5,044 nucleotides of DNA from JAFARE01 sp035566535. GTDB lineage: Bacteria; Chloroflexota; Dormibacteria; Aeolococcales; Aeolococcaceae. The notes beneath the pieces are model-generated. The model worked only from the letters and a program-made list of their open reading frames with translations. It was not told the origin of the DNA and made no database searches. The position numbers and the translations under genes are program-made. Positions 1 to 4,985 of this stretch are shown piece by piece (within the stretch, counting starts at the first letter, position 1; each line of letters starts with the position of its first letter). The stretch covers positions 1-5,044 of the forward strand of contig DATMRA010000204.1 of assembly GCA_035566535.1 (NCBI GenBank). The letters run 5' to 3'.

Positions 1-189
1 GGCGGCGGCCTGGCTGCGGGAATACTCGTGGGCCTCATCCTGCCTCCGGCGCAGCAGATCGGCGGCCGCGACCTCTCGGGGGTGGAGAAGTTCTTCCTCG
101 GTGCGGTCATCGCAGCCGGAATCGCCGGGCTGTTGTTGTTCGCCTACCAGGTCATCGCCGCGCCACCACAACTGCTTGGCGGCGCGTAA
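1..189 (+). CDS. C-terminal end of a membrane protein (partial, 5' end outside window)
   Basis: Frame 1 is open from the left edge to a TAA at 187-189, giving 62 residues. Two hydrophobic stretches stand out: residues about 1-16 (GGGLAAGILVGLILPP) and about 31-54 (FFLGAVIAAGIAGLLLFAYQ and following), separated by a short polar loop with GGRDLSGVEK. This looks like the last two transmembrane helices of a polytopic inner-membrane protein, or a helical pair at its end. Codons favour G or C at the third position, like the other genes here, which supports real coding. I do not recognise the family and assign no function. It is transcribed towards rsfS and ends 12 bases from the rsfS stop, so it is a separate convergent unit rather than part of the minus-strand cluster. 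Confidence 0.72.
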   Translation, partial: GGGLAAGILVGLILPPAQQIGGRDLSGVEKFFLGAVIAAGIAGLLLFAYQVIAAPPQLLGGA

Positions 190-193
190 TCGG

Positions 194-211
194 CGCAGGC
201 GTCAGCCTGCG
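194..211. terminator. Small perfect hairpin at the convergent gene ends (possible bidirectional terminator)
   Basis: A 7-bp perfect inverted repeat, CGCAGGC (194-200) and GCCTGCG (205-211), encloses a 4-base loop (201-204). The loop contains the rsfS stop codon (202-204, TCA on the plus strand). It sits just after the TAA of the plus-strand membrane gene, so it could act on transcripts from both sides. There is no T-tract on either side, so it is not a classical intrinsic terminator, and a 7-bp repeat can arise by chance in GC-rich DNA. Confidence 0.3.
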
Positions 212-543
212 GATGCTGTCGCCGGTGCTCCCCAGAGCCCTTCGAGGTTGTAGAACGTGCGCTCACCGGGCAGGAACACGTGCACGATCACGGAGTCGAA
301 GTCGACGCAGGCCCACGACGCATCGCGCAGACCGGCGACGTGCAGCGGGCGGACACCAAACTCCCGGCAACTCTCCTCGATAGTGTCGACTATGGCACGA
401 ACCTGACGGTCAGTGTCGCCTTCGCAGACGACGAAATAGTCGGCAATGGTGGTCTTGCCGCGGATGTCGATGATGACCACGTCACGAGCCTTCTTGTCGG
501 CAGCCGCCGCTGCGATGCGGCCGGCGAGCTCCGTGGAGGTCAT
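202..543 (-). CDS. rsfS: Ribosomal silencing factor RsfS
   Basis: This 113-residue protein matches the RsfS (Iojap/YbeB/DUF143) family along its length. Family hallmarks are visible: TTIADYFVVCEGDTDRQVRAI at about 31-51, ASWACVDFDSVIVHVFLPGE at about 75-94, and the closing RTFYNLEGLWG at about 95-105. The length is normal for the family. RsfS binds ribosomal protein L14 on the 50S subunit and blocks joining with 30S, which slows translation when nutrients run low. The ATG at 541-543 overlaps the nadD stop as ATGA, so translation is probably coupled to nadD; the upstream AGGCGG is a weak ribosome site placed close to the start. It is the last gene of the minus-strand cluster, and its position after nadD is the common bacterial arrangement. 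Function by family membership is secure. Confidence 0.96.
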   Translation of the reverse strand: MTSTELAGRIAAAAADKKARDVVIIDIRGKTTIADYFVVCEGDTDRQVRAIVDTIEESCREFGVRPLHVAGLRDASWACVDFDSVIVHVFLPGERTFYNLEGLWGAPATASAG

Positions 544-1166
544 CCGCCTGAATTATGCACAGGCTGGACGCTGCGATACAGCCCTCGGCGGCTGATCAGC
601 TCGGCCACCGCGCCAGGAACCATTCCCGTGATGTCCTCCCCGGCGGCGACGCGCCGACGCACCTCACTCGCGCTCACCGGAGGTGACATCACCTCCAGCA
701 GCGTGGTGCGCTGGGGGTCTAAGCCAATCCGCTGCAGCTCTGCGGCGTCGATCGACGGCGTCCCGGATCTGTTGACGATCAGAAACCACTCCCGGGCGAG
801 CAGCTCATTCGCGCCGTGCCATCCGCCGACGCCGCGCGCCGTGTCGGCCCCGACGAGAATCACGAAATCAGTGTCCGGGTTGACGTCTCGCAGCGCGCGC
901 ATCGTTTCGCTGGTGTACGACACGCCGCCACGGCGGAGCTCCGAATCCAGCACCAGGAACCCGGGGTGTCCGGCGGTGGCGGCGCGCAGCATTGCGAGAC
1001 GGGTCTCGGCCGGCGCCACGGCGGCCGCGCGGAGCGGCGGAACATTCGCAGGCACGAACCACACCGCGCCCGTCCCCGTGCGTTCGAGGCTCTGCTCTGC
1101 GATCGCGAGATGACCCACGTGCACGGGATCGAAGGTTCCACCGAAGACGATGACGCGCTCGGTCAC
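540..1166 (-). CDS. nadD: Nicotinate-mononucleotide adenylyltransferase NadD
   Basis: NadD transfers AMP from ATP to nicotinate mononucleotide to make deamido-NAD, an essential cytoplasmic step of NAD synthesis. The 208-residue protein starts VTERVIVFGGTFDPVHVGHL, with the nucleotidyltransferase motif GGTFDPVH.GH at 9-19 (HVGH at 16-19). It also has WFVPANVPP near 36-44, a GGVSYTSET segment, VGADT followed by the conserved Trp of GGWHG, and the C-terminal ATP-site motif SASEVR at 165-170. I chose the GTG at 1166-1164 because it overlaps the obg stop as GTGA and puts the Rossmann strand at the very start. The frame stays open further upstream, but that stretch lies inside obg and encodes Arg/His-rich residues unlike NadD. 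One small oddity is PPLR where many homologues have PPHK or PPHR. The stop overlaps the rsfS ATG. Confidence 0.95.
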   Translation of the reverse strand: MTERVIVFGGTFDPVHVGHLAIAEQSLERTGTGAVWFVPANVPPLRAAAVAPAETRLAMLRAATAGHPGFLVLDSELRRGGVSYTSETMRALRDVNPDTDFVILVGADTARGVGGWHGANELLAREWFLIVNRSGTPSIDAAELQRIGLDPQRTTLLEVMSPPVSASEVRRRVAAGEDITGMVPGAVAELISRRGLYRSVQPVHNSGG

Positions 1167-2461
1167 CGCCGGATCTCGCTGTCGGTGTAGGTGAACTCGG
1201 AGCCGCCGATGCGCACGGTGTCGCCCTCCGTGCACCCGGCGCCGGCAAGGGCAGCGTCCACGCCAACTGCGCGTAAACGCCGCTGCAGCCGGGCCACCGC
1301 CTCGTCATTGTCCAGGTCGGTGATGTCGACCATTCGCTCGATGTCGCGACCGGACACGCGAAACACATCGCCTTCGCGGGTGACGACCGGCGGCATGCGC
1401 TTGGGCTGGTGCCGGTACACGCGATGGCCGTCCTGCTGGCCGTCGGCCTCGTCCGGCTGCACGACCGCGACATGCCGCGCGGCCAACGCGGCCGCACGGG
1501 TGAGCAACGCCTGCGTACCCTCGCCGGTCGCCGCGGAGATGAGCTGCGCGTCTGGCCACTCGTCCTGCAACGCCAGGGCGACCGTCGCCGCTGCCGGCAC
1601 GTCGATCTTGTTGAACGCGAGCAACCGCGGCCGCTCCGCCAACGCGGCGTTGAAGGAGCGCAACTCGCTGTCGATAGTCGCCACCGCGGCTATCGCCCCC
1701 TCCACCCCCTGGGATGCGTCGACGACGTGAATCAGCGCGCGAGTGCGCTCCACGTGCCGCAAGAACTCGAGGCCAAGCCCCGCACCGCGGTGCGCGCCCT
1801 CGATCAGGCCGGGCACATCGGCGAGCACCACCACTGCCCCACTCCCCAACTCGGCCACTCCCAGGTTGGGATGCAGCGTCGTGAAGGCATACGCCGCAAT
1901 CTTGGGACGTGCACCGGTCAGCGCGGCGAGCAACGTGGACTTGCCTGCGTTCGGGAGTCCCACGATGCCGATGTCGGCAATGAGCTTGAGCTCGAGGCGC
2001 AACCGCCGCTCTTCGCCTCGTTCACCGAGCTCATGCACGCGCGGCGCTTGCCGCGTCGCCGACTTGAATCGCGCGTTGCCGCGTCCGCCGCGGCCGCCAC
2101 GCGCCACAACGATGTGCGCGCCCACGCGGTCCAGGTCTGCCAGCCGGGTGCGGCCCTCGGTGACCACGGTCCCGGGCGGCACGTGCAGGAGGACCGCCTC
2201 GCCCTCGGCGCCAGAGCGCCGTCCACCCTCCCCGGCGCGACCGTTGGCGGCGACGAAGCGGCGCTTGTCGCGAAACGAGGTGAGCGTCGTATCGGACGAG
2301 TCGGCGACGATCACGACGTCACCGCCCTTGCCTCCGTCGCCTCCGTCCGGACCCCCCGCGGGAACGTATTTCTCTCGCCGGAAGCTCGACGCTCCACGAC
2401 CGCCTGACCCCGCCACCACGTCGACGTCGACCTGGTCGAGGAACGCCGCGCCGCCCGCTAT
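1163..2461 (-). CDS. obg: Obg/CgtA GTPase with OCT domain; start codon uncertain (ATA at 2461 or GTG at 2419)
   Basis: Obg is an essential GTPase that binds the 50S subunit and helps its assembly, with links to the stringent response. Numbered from the GTG at 2419 (418 residues): the glycine-rich Obg fold runs from 1 to about 145 (SSFRREKYVPAGGPDGGDGG at 11-30; RGGRGGRGNARF at 107-118). The G domain has G1 GLPNAGKS at 154-161, G3 DVPG at 201-204, G4 NKID at 270-273 and G5 SAATGEG at 295-301. An OCT domain covers about 333-412. The GTG start is the first standard start codon but cuts off the first strand. In-frame codons upstream encode FLDQVDVDV, which matches the conserved Obg opening (compare MFVDEVKIYV in typical homologues). 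Extending gives 432 residues from an ATA at 2461-2459, which overlaps the rpmA stop as ATAG and has GAGG seven bases upstream. The 3' end overlaps nadD as GTGA. Confidence 0.93.
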   Translation of the reverse strand: MAGGAAFLDQVDVDVVAGSGGRGASSFRREKYVPAGGPDGGDGGKGGDVVIVADSSDTTLTSFRDKRRFVAANGRAGEGGRRSGAEGEAVLLHVPPGTVVTEGRTRLADLDRVGAHIVVARGGRGGRGNARFKSATRQAPRVHELGERGEERRLRLELKLIADIGIVGLPNAGKSTLLAALTGARPKIAAYAFTTLHPNLGVAELGSGAVVVLADVPGLIEGAHRGAGLGLEFLRHVERTRALIHVVDASQGVEGAIAAVATIDSELRSFNAALAERPRLLAFNKIDVPAAATVALALQDEWPDAQLISAATGEGTQALLTRAAALAARHVAVVQPDEADGQQDGHRVYRHQPKRMPPVVTREGDVFRVSGRDIERMVDITDLDNDEAVARLQRRLRAVGVDAALAGAGCTEGDTVRIGGSEFTYTDSEIRR

Positions 2462-2778
2462 CCGGCCGCCTCGGCGCGCTCCGCCACCGGCAGGTCTTCG
2501 ACAAGCTCGCCGATACGCAGCACCGGCATCGCACGCACGTTGGCGCGAGTGCGGTCGTGACCGGAGTGGTCGTATGCGACGGTTCCGCTGCGCAATGCGA
2601 AGAGCGTGTGGTCGCGGCCCACACCGACATTCTCGCCCGCGAGGATCTTGGTACCTCGCTGGCGCACCAGGATGGTGCCTGCGAGGACGACCTCACCCGT
2701 GTTCCGCTTCAGCCCAAGCCGCTTGGATTTGCTGTCGCGTCCGTTACGAGAGCTGCCGCCGCCTTTCTTATGCGCCAT
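2458..2778 (-). CDS. rpmA: 50S ribosomal protein L27
   Basis: L27 is a 50S protein whose N-terminal arm reaches towards the peptidyl-transferase centre and contacts tRNA. The 106-residue product begins MAHKKGGGSSRNGRDSKSKR and continues LGLKRNTGEVVLAGTILVRQ, RGTKILAGENVGVGRDHTLF and ALRSGTVAYD, a full-length match to the family. The C-terminal part from about 75 on (HDRTRANVRAMPVLRIGELVEDLPVAE) is 15-20 residues longer than in a minimal L27. The start is ATG 2778-2776, chosen because it gives the canonical MAHKKGGG; the frame is open further upstream but there encodes Arg-rich out-of-frame rplU sequence. The N-terminus lacks the cleavable extension seen in Firmicutes. The start lies 11 bases inside rplU, so the two are probably translationally coupled. 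The stop TAG overlaps the proposed obg ATA. Confidence 0.97.
   Translation of the reverse strand: MAHKKGGGSSRNGRDSKSKRLGLKRNTGEVVLAGTILVRQRGTKILAGENVGVGRDHTLFALRSGTVAYDHSGHDRTRANVRAMPVLRIGELVEDLPVAERAEAAG
2469..2472 (-). promoter_or_regulatory. Candidate ribosome binding site for an ATA-started obg
   Basis: On the minus strand GAGG lies seven bases upstream of the ATA at 2461-2459, inside the end of rpmA. No similarly placed purine-rich site precedes the GTG at 2419; the nearest AGG is more than ten bases away. The spacing therefore favours initiation at or near the rpmA stop. The motif is short, so this is only suggestive. Confidence 0.35.
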
Positions 2779-3256
2779 CGCTCGCCTTCTTCCGTGGAGT
2801 TGTGGCGCGCTTCGGCGCTTTCGCGGGCGACGCGGGCGCGGCAGCCACAGGTTCCGTCTCCTCAGGTTCGGGTTGCTTGGTCTCCGTGGCAGCCGCCTGC
2901 GGCCGCGCGCGCGAGCGCGCTGCCTTCGGCGCTGCCGCACCGTCCTCGCGCTGCACATCCGCGATCAGCAGTTCGGTCAGCTGACTGCGATGACCCATCG
3001 TGCGGCGACGCCGCTTCTTCGCCTTGTACGAGAACACGCGGAGTTTGCGGCCGCGGCGGTGCGCAACGACTGTCGCCGTGACCCGCGCATCGCCGAGAGC
3101 AGTGGAACCGGATTCCGCACCGGAGGCGTCGGCAAACAGCAGGACAGGCTCGAGCGTCACCGTCGAGCCCACCTCGGCGGGGATGCGATCGACGAGGAGC
3201 CGGTCGCCGGCGCTGACGCGGTACTGGTGACCGCCGTGCTTGAGGATTGCGTACAT
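2768..3256 (-). CDS. rplU: 50S ribosomal protein L21 with a long C-terminal tail
   Basis: L21 binds 23S rRNA early in 50S assembly. The 162-residue product opens MYAILKHGGHQYRVSAGDRL, the L21 signature, followed by PAEVGSTVTLEPVLLF (26-41), ARVTATVVAHRRGRKLRVFSYKAKKRRRR (57-85) and the family C-terminal motif MGHRSQLTELLIADV (87-101). A standard L21 ends about there, near 100 residues. Here a further 61 residues follow, rich in Ala, Pro, Lys, Arg and Glu, with no recognisable fold and probably disordered. The tail's last codons overlap rpmA. The ATG at 3256-3254 gives the canonical N-terminus; only a weak GAGAA precedes it, and that lies within the inverted repeat at 3259-3321. It is followed by rpmA, the usual order. 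The 74-base gap before it makes it a candidate first gene of a transcript. Confidence 0.96.
   Translation of the reverse strand: MYAILKHGGHQYRVSAGDRLLVDRIPAEVGSTVTLEPVLLFADASGAESGSTALGDARVTATVVAHRRGRKLRVFSYKAKKRRRRTMGHRSQLTELLIADVQREDGAAAPKAARSRARPQAAATETKQPEPEETEPVAAAPASPAKAPKRATTPRKKASDGA
2785..2793 (-). promoter_or_regulatory. Ribosome binding site of rpmA
   Basis: GGAAGAAGG on the minus strand ends six bases before the rpmA ATG. It lies within the last codons of rplU and fixes the L27 start at 2778. It is the best-spaced Shine-Dalgarno-like site in the window. Confidence 0.6.
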
Positions 3257-3258
3257 CG

Positions 3259-3321
3259 TTCTCGAGCCGCGTGGCCGGCAATCTGAATGAAAGCCCTGCT
3301 CTCTGCTGGCGCGGTCGAGAA
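3259..3321 (-). promoter_or_regulatory. Inverted repeat / stem-loop in the rplU leader, covering its ribosome binding site
   Basis: The plus-strand arms 3259-3271 (TTCTCGAGCCGCG) and 3310-3321 (CGCGGTCGAGAA) pair over 12 bp with a single bulged base at 3266. In the minus-strand transcript the 3' arm contains GAGAA and ends two bases before the rplU ATG, so a folded leader would hide the initiation site. The 38-base apical region shows no convincing further pairing by eye. A translational switch controlling L21/L27, or an RNA-processing site, would fit; a weak terminator for the upstream gene is less likely because no U-tract follows. The pairing is observed; the regulatory role is inferred. 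Confidence 0.45.
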
Positions 3322-3326
3322 TACCA
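3318..3326 (-). promoter_or_regulatory. Possible extended -10 promoter element for rplU-rpmA-obg-nadD-rsfS
   Basis: The minus strand reads TGGTATTCT here, an extended -10 of the TGn-TATNNT type with T, A and final T at the important positions of the hexamer (3323-3318). It lies five bases past the lipoprotein stop. No good -35 is visible at the usual distance. Transcription would start near 3311, leaving a leader of about 55 bases, which would remove the 5' arm of the inverted repeat from the RNA. It could be chance. Confidence 0.25.
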
Positions 3327-3330
3327 TGCC

Positions 3331-4314
3331 TCAGTGGGCGGACGGGCTCGCAGTCGGTGTCGGCGTGGCGCCGGCGGTCGGGCTGGGACCGGGCGTCGAT
3401 CCAGTGACGGTCACGGGCGCGACGTTGCTGAGGTTCACAACGTCACCCAGGTTGTCGGTGACCTGCAGGCTTATGGGAAAGGTGCCGCCCGCCGGACGCG
3501 CCGCGACCTGCGCGGTGAACGCCACCACGACATATCCCGGCCCCCCGCTGCTTGCAGCCGGAATCGTGAAACCTCCATAGAACACCTCGACACCGCCCTT
3601 CACCGGGTCGACGGGATTGTTGCGCGAAGCGTTGCCCTGGAACGGCGTCACGCTGGCCTGAAACACCATCACCGGCGGTAGCGCCACGAGCAATCCGACG
3701 TCACCCGCAGTGTCGCTCCCCGTGTTGGTGATGGTGACGCGGTACGTCGTCATCGCTGCGGCCTTCAGTGCTCCTGAGTCGACTCGCGCGTTCACGCTGA
3801 GGCGTGGCGCGGGTTTGACAGCGAACGAGAGAGGCTTGCTCGAGACAGCCCCAGAGGTGTTGTCGCCCTGTGCGCGTGCAGCAATGTTGTACGTGTCCGG
3901 GTTCGCTTCGATGTCGACGCTGAAGGTGATGTCGACCTCGTATCTGCCCGTGGACCCCGCCTGCGCCGACGGCGCGCCGATGTCCCAGAAGCCCCATTGC
4001 GGCTCAGCCGATCCGACACGCGCGTCCAGCGGCTGTGTGCGAGCACTGCCGTCGTCCGAAATGCCGTTGGTGGATTTGTAGTGGAAGCCATTCGGCATCG
4101 CCACCACGATGGTCACACCGGGAGCGTCACCGGGCCCGTTGTTGACCACGGCCACGACGAACTGCGCCGTGTCGCCGGGCTTGCCCGAGCTGGGGCCGTC
4201 GATGGAGACGGAGATCTGACCGCCGCCGCCGCACGCAGACAGGAGCGGCAGGAGTAGCGACAGCGCCAGCACGGCGCTACACCAGCCGGCGATCCGGCGA
4301 AGCCGCCCGCGCAC
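3331..4314 (-). CDS. Secreted lipoprotein with two DUF11-like beta-sandwich domains
   Basis: The 327-residue product has a classic lipoprotein signal peptide: a basic start (RGRLRR), a hydrophobic core (AVLALSLLLPLL) and a lipobox LSAC with Cys at 28, then GGGG. The mature protein should be lipid-anchored on the outer face of the membrane. Two related beta-rich modules follow, about 33-167 and 168-304. Each opens with a Val-rich strand and then a DUF11/CARDB-type core: AQFVVAVVNNGPGDAPGVTIVVAMPNGF in the first, TYRVTITNTGSDTAGDVGLLVALPP in the second. The tail from 305 is Pro/Thr/Ser rich (PGPSPTAGATPTPTASP), probably a flexible linker-like end. Such domains occur in surface and cell-wall proteins; there is no catalytic motif and I assign no function. 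The start is GTG 4314-4312, 11 bases after the maf stop. AAGGAG precedes it with only one base between, unusually close. Confidence 0.85.
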   Translation of the reverse strand: MRGRLRRIAGWCSAVLALSLLLPLLSACGGGGQISVSIDGPSSGKPGDTAQFVVAVVNNGPGDAPGVTIVVAMPNGFHYKSTNGISDDGSARTQPLDARVGSAEPQWGFWDIGAPSAQAGSTGRYEVDITFSVDIEANPDTYNIAARAQGDNTSGAVSSKPLSFAVKPAPRLSVNARVDSGALKAAAMTTYRVTITNTGSDTAGDVGLLVALPPVMVFQASVTPFQGNASRNNPVDPVKGGVEVFYGGFTIPAASSGGPGYVVVAFTAQVAARPAGGTFPISLQVTDNLGDVVNLSNVAPVTVTGSTPGPSPTAGATPTPTASPSAH

Positions 4315-4315
4315 G

Positions 4316-4321
4316 CTCCTT
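4316..4321 (-). promoter_or_regulatory. Shine-Dalgarno-like AAGGAG unusually close to the lipoprotein start
   Basis: The minus strand has AAGGAG at 4321-4316, then one base, then GTG 4314-4312. The usual spacing is five to nine bases. No other start codon lies at the expected distance downstream. The next in-frame GTG (codon 15) would remove the basic region of the signal peptide. The GTG at 4314 is therefore kept, possibly initiated by ribosomes finishing maf. Confidence 0.3.
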
Positions 4322-4325
4322 GGCG

Positions 4326-4985
4326 TCAGACGCGCGACGGGGTGCGCATCGGCGTCAACGGACGCCGCGGGCGCGGCGGGGTCAGCGACACGTCCGGCGC
4401 GCGCGGGAGCGGCTCCGGATAACCGACCTCAGCGAGGAGCCGCAGCGCGAGGGGCACATCAAGCCCGATGACCGTGTCCACGCGGCCACCAACGGCCTCG
4501 ATGAGATCGCCACCGCCACCCTGGATCGCATATCCACCGCAGCGGTCGAGTGGCTCACCGGACGCCACGTACGTATCCATGTCGCTGTCGGAGAACGTAT
4601 GCATCTTCACCGCCGAGCGGCTCACTCCCAGGGCCTCGCGGCCGTCTGCGGCGTGAAAGGCGCAAATGCCGGTGAGCACCGAGTGACGGCGGCCGCGCAG
4701 CGAGCTCAGCATCTCGCGAGCTCTCTCGGCCGTGCGCGGTTTGCCGAGCGGTCCGAGTGGGCCCACCACGATGGTGTCGGCGGCGAGGACGAACGTTCCA
4801 GGCGGGACATTCGCGGCAACTGCAACTGCTTTCTGTCGAGCGATCAACTGCACTGCGAGGTCGGCGCACACACCCGGTGGAATGGACGATTCCTCCGGCG
4901 GCTCAATGACGGTGAAGCGAATGCCGGCCCGCGTCAGCAACTCTCGCCGGCGCGGCGAGGATGACGCAAGGACGATTCGCATCAT
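4326..4985 (-). CDS. maf: Maf-family nucleoside triphosphate pyrophosphatase
   Basis: Maf proteins hydrolyse non-canonical or excess nucleoside triphosphates (dTTP/UTP or modified pyrimidines, depending on subfamily) to monophosphates, and have been tied to septum inhibition. From the ATG at 4985 the product is 219 residues. It has the N-terminal motif LASSSPRRRELL at 6-17, the catalytic-loop motif AADTIVVG with Asp70 at 68-75, LGKP at 80-83, MDTYVASGEPLDRCGGYAIQGGGG at 136-159, and the closing VIGLDVPLAL. The AADT and GYAIQG motifs point to the YhdE-like group, though substrate preference cannot be read with confidence. Residues from about 191 form a Pro/Arg-rich tail absent from typical Maf proteins of about 190-200 residues. 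Start choices are GTG 4991, ATG 4985 and ATG 4982. I prefer 4985 because it would overlap an upstream stop as ATGA; no clear ribosome site precedes any of them. Confidence 0.93.
   Translation of the reverse strand: MMRIVLASSSPRRRELLTRAGIRFTVIEPPEESSIPPGVCADLAVQLIARQKAVAVAANVPPGTFVLAADTIVVGPLGPLGKPRTAERAREMLSSLRGRRHSVLTGICAFHAADGREALGVSRSAVKMHTFSDSDMDTYVASGEPLDRCGGYAIQGGGGDLIEAVGGRVDTVIGLDVPLALRLLAEVGYPEPLPRAPDVSLTPPRPRRPLTPMRTPSRV

Noticed and set aside
280..1113. Plus-strand open frame of 277 codons opposite rsfS and nadD
   Set aside because: It covers two conserved genes on the other strand and its translation shows no family motif.
1167..1235. 23-codon N-terminal extension of nadD
   Set aside because: It overlaps the end of obg, encodes Arg/His-rich residues not found in NadD, and the GTG at 1166 gives both the family N-terminus and a GTGA junction.
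1409..2407. Plus-strand open frame of 332 codons opposite obg
   Set aside because: Antisense shadow of the Obg coding sequence; the composition is low-complexity Arg/His/Gly and no domain is recognisable.
2420..2431. Perfect 12-base palindrome GTCGACGTCGAC near the obg 5' end
   Set aside because: It encodes the alternating VDVD of a conserved beta strand, so codon repetition explains it; no sign of an operator role.
2903..2921. GC-alternating, nearly self-complementary run in the rplU tail
   Set aside because: It codes for the Ala/Arg-rich tail (RSRAR) and such runs are common in GC-rich low-complexity coding sequence.
2779..2958. 60-codon N-terminal extension of rpmA
   Set aside because: It is the out-of-frame reading of the rplU tail; the canonical MAHKKGGG start with a well-spaced ribosome site lies at 2778.
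1743..2984. Long plus-strand open frame (413 codons) opposite obg, rpmA and rplU
   Set aside because: It lies antisense to three firmly identified genes, its product is Arg/Pro/Ser/Ala-rich without motifs, and long spurious frames are expected opposite GC-rich genes.
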